Positions 42,901-51,565 are shown, counted from the stretch's first letter. The stretch: DNA of 64,000 nt from Mucilaginibacter sp. PPCGB 2223 (GCF_001705515.1 NZ_MDJS01000001.1:1-64000), one strand, 5' to 3'. Program-made: numbers and translations. Notes: generated from the sequence alone by a model not told the origin.

Positions 42901-43605
42901 CAAATTATTCGAACTGCCATGCAGCACAATATTTTGAAAAGGCAAGCTATTCGACACGGTAAACGTGTAAGGCTGATAGCCAATAAAAGTTACGGTTACC
43001 TGATCGCCGGTTTGGGCATTAAACGAAAACTCACCTTTGTCATCTGTTAAAAATGATTTGTTGGTAGTTTTATTCGCTATCGTAGCACCAACTAAAGGCG
43101 CGCCCGTCGTGTCCGTTACCCTCCCAGTGACCGTTACCGGAACAACCACAGGGGAAACGGTAGCAGGTTGTGAATTATTTACCTGTACCGTTTCTACAGA
43201 CTTTTTTACGATAATCACCTTATCTACCTGCTCAAAGCCCAAATCCGTACTTTTCAATAAATCGTGTAAAACCTTTTCCAGGCTCAATTGATTAGCCGCA
43301 TAATTCAGGTTGCGGTATTTGGCTACATCCTCACTTTTGTACGTAAAGCGATAAGCCGTCAGCGCCTCGATCTTCTTAAAGGCCGCCTTCAGATCGCTGT
43401 TCTTTAATTGCAGGGAAACAACTACCTTGTTCAGATCCTGGCCCTTTAACTCCCTTGCCTGCAACAATCCGCTAAGGGTCAAACAAACAGCCAGGATAAA
43501 AACTTTCATGATCACATATTTATATCGGGTTAAAAAATGGCCCGGCGTCTTGGACTTCCGAGCAGAAAGATGACTCTCTCTGCATTTTGTAAAAATTAAA
43601 TGCAT
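39997..43605 (-). CDS. SusC/RagA-family TonB-dependent transporter
   Basis: The protein is 1202 aa. Visible are an STN domain after the signal peptide (LKNSDLKAAFKKIEALTAYR), a carboxypeptidase-like domain (VTGRVTDTTGAPLVGATI), the TonB plug (SNNLSEVVVSTGYQQ then GIMIRGLSTINGLKDPLIVL) and a long beta-barrel with SusC-type C-terminus ending AAGFRANF. The STN domain means it can signal through the FecR/ECF pair encoded upstream. The ATG at 43605 gives a long leader; an internal ATG at 43509 (MKVFILAVCLTLSGLLQ) would give a simpler signal peptide. Imported substrate is unknown. Confidence 0.93.
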   Translation of the reverse strand: MHLIFTKCRESHLSARKSKTPGHFLTRYKYVIMKVFILAVCLTLSGLLQARELKGQDLNKVVVSLQLKNSDLKAAFKKIEALTAYRFTYKSEDVAKYRNLNYAANQLSLEKVLHDLLKSTDLGFEQVDKVIIVKKSVETVQVNNSQPATVSPVVVPVTVTGRVTDTTGAPLVGATIANKTTNKSFLTDDKGEFSFNAQTGDQVTVTFIGYQPYTFTVSNSLPFQNIVLHGSSNNLSEVVVSTGYQQIPKERATGSFDLINNSTINQQVGSNILDRINGTASGVLFVNNQNLTDGPSNGIMIRGLSTINGLKDPLIVLDNFPYDGNISNINPNDIADVSILKDAAAASIWGVKAANGVIVITTKKGGLNKPFQVDFNSTFSFTTKPDLMKLRTISSTDFIDLEQYLFQQGFYDPTLTDPNNHTAVSPVVDLLNQQRNGLITASQANSQINAFRNDDIRQQYDKYIYRQAQLQQYALNISGGTEKTAYYLSAGYDKNIDQLSGSNDRVTLRSQNQFKITKKLSISTNIQYTRNNSLSGKPPFGSISVNNALIPYLQLADNNGNPFPIARYFSRAYTDTAGKGKLLDWNYYPLTDWQHSYTQNKTDDISANANIEYSLFKGLKAVAAYNFESQHGQANAMNDISSYSARDLINRFTQINSSTGIVTNVVPVGGVLYTFDNTLQSNNLRAQLNYNAEFGKHAIDAIAGSEIRQTNNNSSNNSFFGYNSNVLTTVPVDAVNAYPTNPYGGFQTIPYSQGLLQTTNRFVSVFANASYTYNERYILSASARRDASNLFGVTTNNKWNPLWSAGAGWIISKESFYHSDLLPFLKLRATYGYNGNTNPAIAALLTFRTSSTRSPTFLNGSIIQNFPNPGLKWETDKTVNFAIDFSTKNNVVSGSIEAYIKNGLDLYGLAPIDPTTGLNGHTTVVRNFASMRGQGVEANVNLKLIDSKFKWNTKVLYNYNFSKATKYYLDTSLRAQSFINGGTQITPVVGQPLYSIVAYKWAGLDNQGNPQGYLNNQVSEDYTNILNATRKEDLIYKPSLPTHYGSLINSFSYKGLTIDINISYRLGYYFAKPTVNYYALINNNGAGIGTSDYAKRWQKPGDEKTTNVPSFLYPDNADRDAFFQEASVNIDKADNIKLQYINLSYDLGRIIKNRSFLKSSHIFFNASNLGILWKANHDGIDPDYLFVPESGKTFAAGFRANF

Positions 43606-43734
43606 AGTTTTGCATGGTTTTTAATAATTCTTGAATCGGGTTATTAATCAAACTTTAACCGTTTTCGGGGTCAGAAGCCGAAAGCGGTTTTTTGTTATGT
43701 CCTGTATCTATTGCTCCATAGGCACTGCTTTAAA

Positions 43735-44751
43735 TTAATTAAGGGTGAACTGATTATTCATTACTTGTACTTTCGTATCTGTCAGCGACGATAAGATTTG
43801 CAAGGCGCGCGCAGGGCCGATATCCCTTTTAAAGGACGTAGTAATCACCGTATTCTTTAAATTATCCCTTTTCAACGTGATGTCTACATTATACACCCGC
43901 TCCAGATCATTGATGACCTCCTGCAAAGGCTCATCGTCATAGCTTAAATAGCCCTGCTGCCAGTTGCCAACGTCCTCCGTATTTAAGGTCTTCTCCGTTT
44001 TTTTCAGCGTCACCGCATCGGTGTTTACCTTGACTTCCTGTCCATAGATCAGCATCGCGACCAGTTGATTTTCTTTCAACACGGAAACCTTACCCCGTTT
44101 CACCGAAACCACGATTTGCTGCTGGCCCGGATAAGCCTTGATATTGAAAGCCGTACCCAACACCGTGGTTACCACCTTGCCCGTATGAATAATAAAAGGC
44201 CATTTGTCCGCGTGTTTGACATCAAAGAACGCCTCACCGCTTAACCATACCTCGCGTTTGTTCTTGGCAAACACTTCCGGAAATTGTAACGTACTGGAAG
44301 CGTTCAACTGGATATGTGTACCGTCGTCCAAGGTGATGTCCTTATGCTCCGAACGTTCGGTAAACTGCTTCACCAGCGCATGATCGGCAAAATTGCCCGG
44401 AGTGCCGGACTTATAAAACCATAGCGTCCCGATACCGATCAGCAATAATACTGAGGCCGCGATGAGTAAAGGATAATGCTTACGGATGGGTTTTATTTTG
44501 GCGTCCGGTTCCTGGAGCCAGTCCGGTTCGCGTAGCACCAGTTGCCCCTCATCATTGATATAGGTCAGGGACGGTTCGGCCAGCTTGATCTCATCATACA
44601 CCTGTTTCACCAGTTCGCTGATCTCCTGATCATGTTTGGCAGAATTAACGATATGAAAGAAATCTTCCAGTTCCCTGCGGCTGGAACGGTTATGGTAGTA
44701 TTGCAGAAACAGGTATTTGATCTTGTCCTTCATGTGCTTTATTAATAACAT
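43735..44751 (-). CDS. FecR-family anti-sigma factor
   Basis: The protein is 338 aa. The cytoplasmic N-terminal domain (YYHNRSSRRELEDFFHIV) is followed by one membrane helix at about 97-115 (PLLIAASVLLLIGIGTLWF) and a periplasmic FecR domain (LDDGTHIQLNASSTLQFPEV, then GKVVTTVLGTAFNIKAYP). It holds the ECF sigma factor until SusC's STN domain signals. It ends in ILSSLTDTKVQVMNNQFTLN. A second ATG at 44733 (MKDK) could also start it. Confidence 0.92.
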   Translation of the reverse strand: MLLIKHMKDKIKYLFLQYYHNRSSRRELEDFFHIVNSAKHDQEISELVKQVYDEIKLAEPSLTYINDEGQLVLREPDWLQEPDAKIKPIRKHYPLLIAASVLLLIGIGTLWFYKSGTPGNFADHALVKQFTERSEHKDITLDDGTHIQLNASSTLQFPEVFAKNKREVWLSGEAFFDVKHADKWPFIIHTGKVVTTVLGTAFNIKAYPGQQQIVVSVKRGKVSVLKENQLVAMLIYGQEVKVNTDAVTLKKTEKTLNTEDVGNWQQGYLSYDDEPLQEVINDLERVYNVDITLKRDNLKNTVITTSFKRDIGPARALQILSSLTDTKVQVMNNQFTLN

Positions 44752-44797
44752 GACGGACGAGTGTGGGCGAGTGTCCTATCCGGAAAGGAAATATTTT

Positions 44798-45361
44798 TTA
44801 AAAAAGTTTAAAACTACTTAAAATAAAGGCGCGGACGGACTGCAAAGCAAAAGAAACCTGGTGCTTTACGGTATGGCGGGAGATATTGAGTTCATCGGCG
44901 ATCTGCTGGTAATTCAGACCTTCGTCCATTTTTAAGCGGTAAATTTCACGGCGCTTAGGCGGCAAGGCGGCGATGGCTTTGGCGATCACGATATGGTATT
45001 CCTTTTGTTCAAGGCCGGAAGCAGGTTGATCCAAAGTTTGGCTCATGCCCTCCCAAATGGCCATTTTCAGGCGTTCATCAGCAGCGGTTTTGCGCAAAAA
45101 GTCCATGACCTTGTTGCGGGTCAGCTTAAAGAGAAAAGCGTCGATATTCTCGATTTCGCTGATGGTATGGCGCAGGTCCCACAATTTAATAAAGACTTCC
45201 TGGATAATGTCTTTGGCCAAAGCATCGTCTTTGGTCAGACGAAAGGCTAAGGTGTAAAGCGCGTTTTCATGCGAACGGAAGATGTCACTGAACAGCAATT
45301 CCATAGCCTCGTCAAGTGCGACTTGCGAAGGAAAGAGTGGATTTGCCTGCTTTTCAGCCAT
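44798..45361 (-). CDS. ECF sigma factor (RNA polymerase sigma-70 family)
   Basis: The protein is 187 aa. Region 2 is visible at about 25-90 (HENALYTLAFRLTKDDALAK, then DIIQEVFIKLWDLR). Region 4 at about 125-175 contains AALPPKRREIYRLKMDEGLN and YQQIADELNISRHTVKHQV. It activates the FecR-SusC-SusD locus lying next in the same direction. The gene is 46 bases upstream of the fecR start; transcription reads left. Confidence 0.93.
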   Translation of the reverse strand: MAEKQANPLFPSQVALDEAMELLFSDIFRSHENALYTLAFRLTKDDALAKDIIQEVFIKLWDLRHTISEIENIDAFLFKLTRNKVMDFLRKTAADERLKMAIWEGMSQTLDQPASGLEQKEYHIVIAKAIAALPPKRREIYRLKMDEGLNYQQIADELNISRHTVKHQVSFALQSVRAFILSSFKLF

Positions 45362-45475
45362 CTTAGTAACGTTAATTTCAGCCTAAGATAACGAAAAATT
45401 AATAAACAAATTTTTGTTGAGTGCGTTTTCTTCGCCGTTTACCTGAAAATACGCCCATTTAGGAGTATAAAATGA

Positions 45476-47650
45476 CTACATAGATAGCGTTTGTTCCGTA
45501 CCGTCATTCTTGATAGGTGATTTGACCGCACCGTTCTTAGGCTCGTCGGGTTCCTCATCAGTCGGCTGGTTTTTCATTCTCCGCAAGACTGACCGTTCCA
45601 ACCGGCGTTCGCGCTTGTCCAGCCTTTTTTGCTGCCTGCGGCTTAACGGATGCCCGTCCGAACCGATGAGTGCTTTCTGTGTTTCGGGTTTAGCCTTTTC
45701 ATCTTCCGGTTTCAAATCTGCCAACTGGCTCTTTAACAATTCCGCAATATCCGCCTTGACCTGGTTGTACGTTTCTGTCACCGTTTCCTCGCTTACCTGT
45801 TCCACCACAGGAATAGATTTATAATTTGCTTCCTCTTTCGCAATGGCCTCATGATCGTTCTGTATCCGGTTATGGAACATCTTCAGTTCGATCGGCTGCT
45901 CCGGATTATCGGCAACCATACCCACAAACTCGCCAGAAGATAAGGCCGCTATCTTGGACGCCGGTATCGCGTAATCCAGTTGCGTCGCTTTAGAGATCGA
46001 GGTATCGCTGCTATTGATGGTCATGCTATTCTTATCCTGCACGATCTTGCCAAAGTTTTCAGAAAGCTTTTTCGCCGTGTCCCCGGTCACCTGCCCGCTG
46101 ATGATATTACCCACAATGCCTGTAATCACATCCGCCTGCTCGGCGCCGTAATCTTTTTTCAACTGGCTGAAATCCTGCACCGCTAAAGTGGTCGCTACCT
46201 TGTTACTCCTGGCCGTAGCAATCAGGCTGTCGATGTTATTAAAAAAGATCGTCGGGAACTCGTCAAAGATCAAACTACTTTTCAGTTTACCCTTTTGGTT
46301 GACCAGCTTGATCATCCTGGAAATAAATAAGGAGAGTACCGCCCCATAGATTTGCAGCTTCTGCGGGTTATTGCCCATGCAGATGATCTTGGGCTCCTCG
46401 GGGTTATTCAGGTCCAGTTGAAAATCATTGCCGGATAGCACATAATATAACTGCGGCGAAGCCAAACGCGCCAAACCGATTTTGGCGCTGGCGACCTGGC
46501 CCTCCAATTGCGCTTTGGCATTGTTATTATAAGCGGATATAAATGGATTGATCAGCGCCGTAATTTCCGGTTCTTTCAGCAATACGGCAAACAACTGATC
46601 ATAATCGGCCTGCATCAGTTCAATGACATGCGGCAGGGTGCAGTATTTACCATCTTCATATTTACGCAAATACCAGATGATCGCCGTTAAAAAATTAATG
46701 GGGCTTTCGACGAAGAAATCGCCCTGCTTGCGTATCCATTCGCGGTTCAGTCCTAACATGATCGTTCTTGAAGCTTCCGTCGCGTCGGTAATATCGTTCA
46801 TGCTTTGCGGGTCGAGCGGGTTACAGCGGTGAGTACGGTTCAGGTCGTCGAAATTGATCACATAAAAAGACGGTTTGACCTTGTAATTCACTTTATACTG
46901 TAAGAGCTTGTTATAGGCGATCTTGCTTAAATCGTCAAACTTAAAGTCATACAGGAAAATCGAAAAGCCCTTTTTGATATGTTGGTCGATGATGTGCCGG
47001 ATCACAAAATAAGATTTACCCGCGCCGGGCGTACCGGCAACCAATAATCCCCTGAACGGGTTGATAAAATTGATCCAGCTATCTCGTACTTTGCCTTTGA
47101 GGTTGTACTTAGCGGACAGGTTAATAGAGTATTCATTTTCCAGTTTGCGTTCCTCTTGCGGAAAGGTTTCGTTTTCCTTATTGAAGATGTCCTTGTTTAG
47201 CTTTTCTTTGAGCAGGCGCGTTAACCAGGCCCCGCCGGTCATGATGAGCAGGTAACCGGTACCCGTTAACATCATATATAAAATAGCTATGACATTTAAA
47301 GAGACCGGCAGGTAAAATACCAAGATGCTGATCCAGTAAACGAGCATACCGCTGAAGAGATAAGCGATAATGCTTTTCCAGTTGATCTTTTCATCCGGCT
47401 TGCCTTTCACGCCGATCAGTGAAATGATGAGGCAAAGCAAGCCCGCCAGTTTGGGTTTCCACCATTGATTAAATAGGCCGGTTCGTGCCACATTGCCCAC
47501 AATGCGGTCGGTAATGGTTGCCGTCCAGTGCCAGCTTTCAAATGCTTTATAGCATAGGATATAAAAATGGATGGCCAGTATAAAAATGCTGATGAGCCTG
47601 GTAAACTCTACGATCTTGCGTAGGCCCTGTGTATCTTCTCCCGTGTTCAT
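45476..47650 (-). CDS. mobC: type IV coupling protein MobC (TraG/VirD4-like)
   Basis: The protein is 724 aa. N-terminal membrane helices (about 15-145) precede the ATPase with Walker A GTPGAGKS at about 206-213 and Walker B SLIFDEFPTIFF at about 450. It delivers the relaxosome to the mating channel, as VirD4 does. The C-terminal 80 residues are basic and Glu/Lys-rich (RQQKRLDKRERRLERSVLRR). Stop and start adjoin mobB with 2 bases between. Confidence 0.9.
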   Translation of the reverse strand: MNTGEDTQGLRKIVEFTRLISIFILAIHFYILCYKAFESWHWTATITDRIVGNVARTGLFNQWWKPKLAGLLCLIISLIGVKGKPDEKINWKSIIAYLFSGMLVYWISILVFYLPVSLNVIAILYMMLTGTGYLLIMTGGAWLTRLLKEKLNKDIFNKENETFPQEERKLENEYSINLSAKYNLKGKVRDSWINFINPFRGLLVAGTPGAGKSYFVIRHIIDQHIKKGFSIFLYDFKFDDLSKIAYNKLLQYKVNYKVKPSFYVINFDDLNRTHRCNPLDPQSMNDITDATEASRTIMLGLNREWIRKQGDFFVESPINFLTAIIWYLRKYEDGKYCTLPHVIELMQADYDQLFAVLLKEPEITALINPFISAYNNNAKAQLEGQVASAKIGLARLASPQLYYVLSGNDFQLDLNNPEEPKIICMGNNPQKLQIYGAVLSLFISRMIKLVNQKGKLKSSLIFDEFPTIFFNNIDSLIATARSNKVATTLAVQDFSQLKKDYGAEQADVITGIVGNIISGQVTGDTAKKLSENFGKIVQDKNSMTINSSDTSISKATQLDYAIPASKIAALSSGEFVGMVADNPEQPIELKMFHNRIQNDHEAIAKEEANYKSIPVVEQVSEETVTETYNQVKADIAELLKSQLADLKPEDEKAKPETQKALIGSDGHPLSRRQQKRLDKRERRLERSVLRRMKNQPTDEEPDEPKNGAVKSPIKNDGTEQTLSM

Positions 47651-47652
47651 AA

Positions 47653-48903
47653 TTAAATCGTTAAATCCTGATCTTGTTGCTGTCCTTTGCGTTTCTTCTT
47701 TTTGCGCGTTACGCTCGGCGCGGCCTGCGGCTGGTATTTCGCCAATGCGATGGGTAGGTAATTCGTAGGCTTTGGTGATTTTAAATAAGTGTTTGGCTTC
47801 TGCTGTGTCTGCGTCTTGCCTTGTTGCTGTGCCTTGACTAGCCTGTCAATGATATCCAGCCTTTCTAAAATGGCTTTGGCGCTGTAGGTTTTGCCCAGGT
47901 CGCTGCCATTGAACACGGTTTTGTTACGGTGGTCTACGTAGGTGATGCCGTAAGTAAACCCTTTATCGTTGGTCCGGAATAGTATATTGATATTTTGCTG
48001 TTGCAGTTCTTTGATAAAAGTGCTTTTGGTGATGCTATTGTATTTGCCAAATACCTTTTCAATCGCTGCTTTTAGTGGTTCCCGGTATTGCTTGCGTCGT
48101 TCAATATTTTTATCAAACTCCTTCTGTAAGCGGGTTAAGGTCGGTTTATTATAGATGGAGCTGGCCTTGATCGGTACGCCGACCTGCTCGCATTTATCAT
48201 TGACCAGGCTGTACAGCAAGCCACCCTTTTCCCGCATCAGCGTATTTTCGCCACCACGGTCGGCAACCACATTAAATTGCCGTAAAACGGCGTTAAACTC
48301 CGCCAATGAGGTGAAGCGGTAATCGCGGATAACTGCATTGACAATATTGGTGATCGCCCGTTTGGTTAAGGTTTTACCATAGACAGCTTTTTGCAGGTCG
48401 GCAGAATTGATGCCCAACTCATTACTGCGCGATCTGCCTTTCGCCTGTACTATGCCAAATTCTTTTTCCAGCGCGATCCGTGCCGGTTCGGATAATTTCC
48501 AGCCGATTCCATGCGTATCGATGCGGCTGCCGTCCGCTTGCACGTTCACGGTGGCGATATGCACATGCGTATGAGCGGCATCTTTATGCCGGTAAACCAA
48601 ATAGGGCTGATCGCCAAAGCCGATGTGTTCCATATAGGCTATGCTGATCTGTTGCAACTGTTCATTCGTCAAATTGTCCTGTGCATCGAAATTGAGGGAA
48701 ATATGTACCGCATTGGTTTTGACGTGGGTATTTAGGGCGGTCAGGTGCTCAAAACGTTGCAGTTTTTGTTGCAGGGTAAAGTGTACTGCATCGCCTGCAA
48801 AGCCACTGGCCAATAGTAAGTGGGCGTCGCCCGCGCTTACTTTGTTTTCATTGTAATACACCACGCCCTTGATGCTTTTACCGTTTACGAACCTTGCAAC
48901 CAT
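47653..48903 (-). CDS. mobB: relaxase MobB
   Basis: The protein is 416 aa. The relaxase domain shows the metal-binding triad in HTHVHIATVNVQADG at about 110-124 and an early Tyr pair (GVVYYNENK, about 14-22), with Asn and His further on. It is of the Bacteroidota MOBP/MOBV-like type. It nicks at oriT and covalently attaches to the transferred strand. The C-terminus is Lys-rich. The start overlaps mobA by 19 bases. Confidence 0.9.
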   Translation of the reverse strand: MVARFVNGKSIKGVVYYNENKVSAGDAHLLLASGFAGDAVHFTLQQKLQRFEHLTALNTHVKTNAVHISLNFDAQDNLTNEQLQQISIAYMEHIGFGDQPYLVYRHKDAAHTHVHIATVNVQADGSRIDTHGIGWKLSEPARIALEKEFGIVQAKGRSRSNELGINSADLQKAVYGKTLTKRAITNIVNAVIRDYRFTSLAEFNAVLRQFNVVADRGGENTLMREKGGLLYSLVNDKCEQVGVPIKASSIYNKPTLTRLQKEFDKNIERRKQYREPLKAAIEKVFGKYNSITKSTFIKELQQQNINILFRTNDKGFTYGITYVDHRNKTVFNGSDLGKTYSAKAILERLDIIDRLVKAQQQGKTQTQQKPNTYLKSPKPTNYLPIALAKYQPQAAPSVTRKKKKRKGQQQDQDLTI

Positions 48904-49295
48904 TTTACCGCTAACTGGTTAACGATGCTCAACAATTCATCCACCTTACTACCAACCTGCCTATATAAATCGGCGGTTTTGATTGCATAAAAGCTGCGCT
49001 GCGCATCGCTCTTACTACTATTAAAATACCGGGTCTGCTGGTTGATGTTGATGCCGATGGCTTTCAGCTCCTTTCGGATAAGCGCCATTTGCTCCATCGG
49101 CGCGTTCATGGACACATCCATGTAAAAGCATTTGATGGGCTGGTCTGATAAGATTATGCGGGCAACCTCACTGATGCTCTGGCAGCCGCTTTCCATCTTG
49201 ATCTTTTCCAGCCGTTTGCCGGTGTCAGTGGTTACCCTGGTTCTGACGGGGTAATCGAGCAATGTATCTTGATCGATCGCTTTTTTCCTTGACAT
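48885..49295 (-). CDS. mobA: mobilisation protein MobA (relaxosome accessory)
   Basis: The protein is 136 aa from the ATG at 49295 (MSRKKAIDQDTLLDYPVRTR). The longer frame to 49400 runs through the hairpin-rich segment upstream and is not supported. It contains a ribbon-helix-helix-like start and the helical QMALIRKELKAIGININQQT typical of MobA/MobC-type oriT-binding proteins. Its stop overlaps mobB. Confidence 0.85.
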   Translation of the reverse strand: MSRKKAIDQDTLLDYPVRTRVTTDTGKRLEKIKMESGCQSISEVARIILSDQPIKCFYMDVSMNAPMEQMALIRKELKAIGININQQTRYFNSSKSDAQRSFYAIKTADLYRQVGSKVDELLSIVNQLAVKWLQGS

Positions 49296-49319
49296 AGTTA
49301 CGTTTACAATTGGCTTCCA

Positions 49320-49413
49320 GACGGCGCGATGTTCCGAGCGCCGTCCCGACCTCAAGGGCGGCAAGATGATTTTTGTGGACAAAAATCCATCTTGCTGCAA
49401 GCTGGTGCTTGCA
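49320..49413. promoter_or_regulatory. candidate oriT with three hairpins
   Basis: Between mobA (start 49295) and the next gene lie GACGGCGC/GCGCCGTC (49320-49345), GCAAGATGATTTTTGT/ACAAAAATCCATCTTGC (49361-49395, one bulge) and TGCAAGC/GCTTGCA (49396-49413). Such dyads just upstream of mobA are usual for a transfer origin. Confidence 0.5.
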
Positions 49414-49443
49414 GAAAATCGGCCTTTAAGGTCTTGCTTATTT

Positions 49444-49734
49444 TTAATTTAAGGACAGTAATCTGACCTGGGTTCCCTTGTAATAATTGTAGTTGGGCTT
49501 GTATTCGATATAGCCGAAAGCCACCATTTCTTTAATGCACTTGTGATAGGTGGCGGTGGAATAGATCCTTGCCAGTTCCATGAGCCGCTTCCGGGTTACC
49601 CTAAAAGGCATCCGGCAATGATTGGCCTGCCAGTAAGTGCTTAAAGCCATACACAAACTGAGATGAACCCGGCCCAACCGCTTATCCGCCTGTGCCTGTC
49701 CGAAAAAATCGGTTATATGTTTGATCTCGCTCAT
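49444..49734 (-). CDS. small helix-turn-helix-type ICE protein
   Basis: The protein is 96 aa. The sequence LSTYWQANHCRMPFRVTRKR then LMELARIYSTATYHKCIKEM looks like a winged helix-turn-helix that recognises DNA. It overlaps the next gene upstream by 4 bases and probably regulates excision or mobilisation together with it. I recognise it as a recurrent small gene next to mobA and the HTH gene in Bacteroidota ICEs, without a formal name. Confidence 0.65.
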   Translation of the reverse strand: MSEIKHITDFFGQAQADKRLGRVHLSLCMALSTYWQANHCRMPFRVTRKRLMELARIYSTATYHKCIKEMVAFGYIEYKPNYNYYKGTQVRLLSLN

Positions 49735-49997
49735 GGCCGTCCGCCCTCCATCATCAGCCGTATGTCTTCCCGTCGGTAATAAAATATACCGCCGACTTTA
49801 GTGAATTGGAGATCGCCGCTCACTCGCAAAGCCTGGAGCGTATTTGGTGATATGTGGAGCATTTTCCTGACCTGGCTGCTTCTGAGCCACTCGGTGTCTG
49901 ACTTGGTAGTGTCCGTTTCGAGCAATTGCCTGATCTCCGCAACTAACTCGGCCTTAAATAACTGTAGGTCTTCTTTGGTGATGATTTCTGCTGCCAT
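49731..49997 (-). CDS. excisionase-like helix-turn-helix protein
   Basis: The protein is 88 aa from the ATG at 49997 (MAAEIITKEDLQLFKAELVA). The domain WLRSSQVRKMLHISPNTLQA then FTKVGGIFYYRREDIRLMM is the MerR/excisionase-type winged helix of Bacteroidota ICE proteins that promote excision. A longer frame to 50093 overlaps the integrase stop region and lacks similarity. It is placed between integrase and mob genes, as in CTnDOT-like elements. Confidence 0.78.
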   Translation of the reverse strand: MAAEIITKEDLQLFKAELVAEIRQLLETDTTKSDTEWLRSSQVRKMLHISPNTLQALRVSGDLQFTKVGGIFYYRREDIRLMMEGGRP

Positions 49998-50089
49998 AGA
50001 CAGCAAAAGAGGGGGAGATTTTAAGCAAGCTTTCGCAAGCGTCCCGGTAGTTGCGAACGAAAAAAGTGCAATTACCGGAACGCTACTGA

Positions 50090-51373
50090 TCACTTCCTGT
50101 TGGGTTCTTCCGGCAGACAGATGGTCTGGAGTATCTGAACATCCGATATAAATTTGTTTTTGGTCAGCTTTGCTTTCAGGGTTTTCATATCCTTGTTGAC
50201 TTTCATGCCGGTGATTTTTGCATAATGCAGTGTTTGCCGCATATTCTTATGACCCATCATTTCCTTTACCGATTCCAGCGGAACGTTGTTGCCGACGGTC
50301 ACAGAGGTGCCAAAGGTGTGACGGGCGATATGGGTTTTCAGTTCTTTATCGATATCGCACAGAATAGCAATTTCTTTCAGATAGGCATTGTATTTCTGAT
50401 TGCTTAAAACCGGTAATAACTGGTTACTGGCCAGGCATTGCTTGTCATACTGGTATTTGGTCAATATCTTTTGCGTGATTGGCAACAGGGGGATAAGTGA
50501 GGGCGTGCCGGTCTTTTGCCTGCCTTTATAGATCCTCAGCTCGCTGTCAACGCCGATATTGACTTCCGATTTTTTCAGTTGTTTGACGTCCGAGAAGGCC
50601 AGCCCGGTAAAACAGCAAAAAATAAATACGTCCCTTACCCGGCATAGCCGCTCGTTCCTGATCTCTTTATCCGCAATGGCCTGAATTTCCTCTTTGACTA
50701 AAAAGGTGGTTTCCACTTCTTCGCGGGTCAGGTCAAATTTGGCAAAGGGGTCTACGGGTAACCAGCCGTTATCCTTGCATTCAATGACGATCTTTTTAAG
50801 GTTGGCAATGTTTTTAAGTGCGCTGTTATGGCCAAGATTTTTAACCGTTCTGAACCAGTGATAAAGCTTTTTAACAAACTCCAGGTCTAAGGAAAGGATG
50901 TTGATCTCTTTGACCTGATACTGCGTGTGCAGGAAATCCGATACATGCCTGTAGGTAGTGTTAAAATTGGTCCAGGTACCTTTAGCCACGCCTTTCCCGA
51001 TCATGGCTTTCATTTCATCATTGTGCTTTTTGAACAGGGCCAGGAGTTCCCGCGTCCGCTGTTCTTTGCCGCTTACAATGTCCATGATGGCCGATGCGGT
51101 AACGATCTTGCCGTTATCGATTAGCTTTCTTCTGGCATCGTAAACCTTGTTTTGCAGCACATCCAGGTAATGGTTAAGCTGCCGGGTATCCTCTTTCGTA
51201 CCGGTGGCGCGGTTGGCTTTAGCGCTCCATTTCGATGGCTCCCATGAGCGTTTGACAGACACTTCTTTGGCTACGCCGTCTACGGTAATCCGCATGTAAA
51301 CGTACATCAATCCTTCTTCATAATCTCTCGGCTTTCTTAAAAAGAATAGCAGGCCGAAACTTTTTTCTAACAT
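50090..51373 (-). CDS. int: tyrosine integrase
   Basis: The protein is 427 aa. The N-terminal arm-binding domain (LLFFLRKPRDYEEGLMYVYM) is followed by a core-binding domain (about 110-210) and the catalytic domain (about 220-400). Catalytic residues visible are HIARHTFG (H-x-x-R), LESVKEMMGHKNMRQTLHY (His and the nucleophile Tyr). The first Arg position reads TGLAFSDV, that is, without Arg, a known variation among Bacteroidota ICE integrases such as IntDOT. It reads leftward and its upstream side faces the tRNA att site. Confidence 0.93.
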   Translation of the reverse strand: MLEKSFGLLFFLRKPRDYEEGLMYVYMRITVDGVAKEVSVKRSWEPSKWSAKANRATGTKEDTRQLNHYLDVLQNKVYDARRKLIDNGKIVTASAIMDIVSGKEQRTRELLALFKKHNDEMKAMIGKGVAKGTWTNFNTTYRHVSDFLHTQYQVKEINILSLDLEFVKKLYHWFRTVKNLGHNSALKNIANLKKIVIECKDNGWLPVDPFAKFDLTREEVETTFLVKEEIQAIADKEIRNERLCRVRDVFIFCCFTGLAFSDVKQLKKSEVNIGVDSELRIYKGRQKTGTPSLIPLLPITQKILTKYQYDKQCLASNQLLPVLSNQKYNAYLKEIAILCDIDKELKTHIARHTFGTSVTVGNNVPLESVKEMMGHKNMRQTLHYAKITGMKVNKDMKTLKAKLTKNKFISDVQILQTICLPEEPNRK

Positions 51374-51473
51374 AACAGTGCATTTTAAGTGAACAAATGT
51401 CGAAAATTCAGCCTGTAAAAGTCAAGATGTTTAGTGAGTAAACGTACTGTAAATCAAATGTTTACATTGTTTT

Positions 51474-51519
51474 CAGTGAGACATTTTTCTCGCAAAAATG
51501 TCTCACTGAATGTCTCACT
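51474..51519. promoter_or_regulatory. inverted and direct repeats upstream of int
   Basis: CAGTGAGACATTTTT (51474-51488) and its perfect complement AAAAATGTCTCACTG (51494-51508) form a 15-bp dyad with a 5-base gap. A third copy of TGTCTCACT follows at 51511-51519. The site lies 100-146 bases upstream of int and about 105 bases from att, suited to integrase arm sites, an Xis/regulator site or an int operator. Confidence 0.5.
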
Positions 51520-51565
51520 AAAACTATGCGAATCGGGACATATTTTGAGTTTTTCTGTAAATTAA

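Noticed and set aside
44798..45361. Sigma factor as part of ICE regulation
   Set aside because: Its position directly before fecR and susC and its ECF type point to control of the Sus locus, not to transfer genes.
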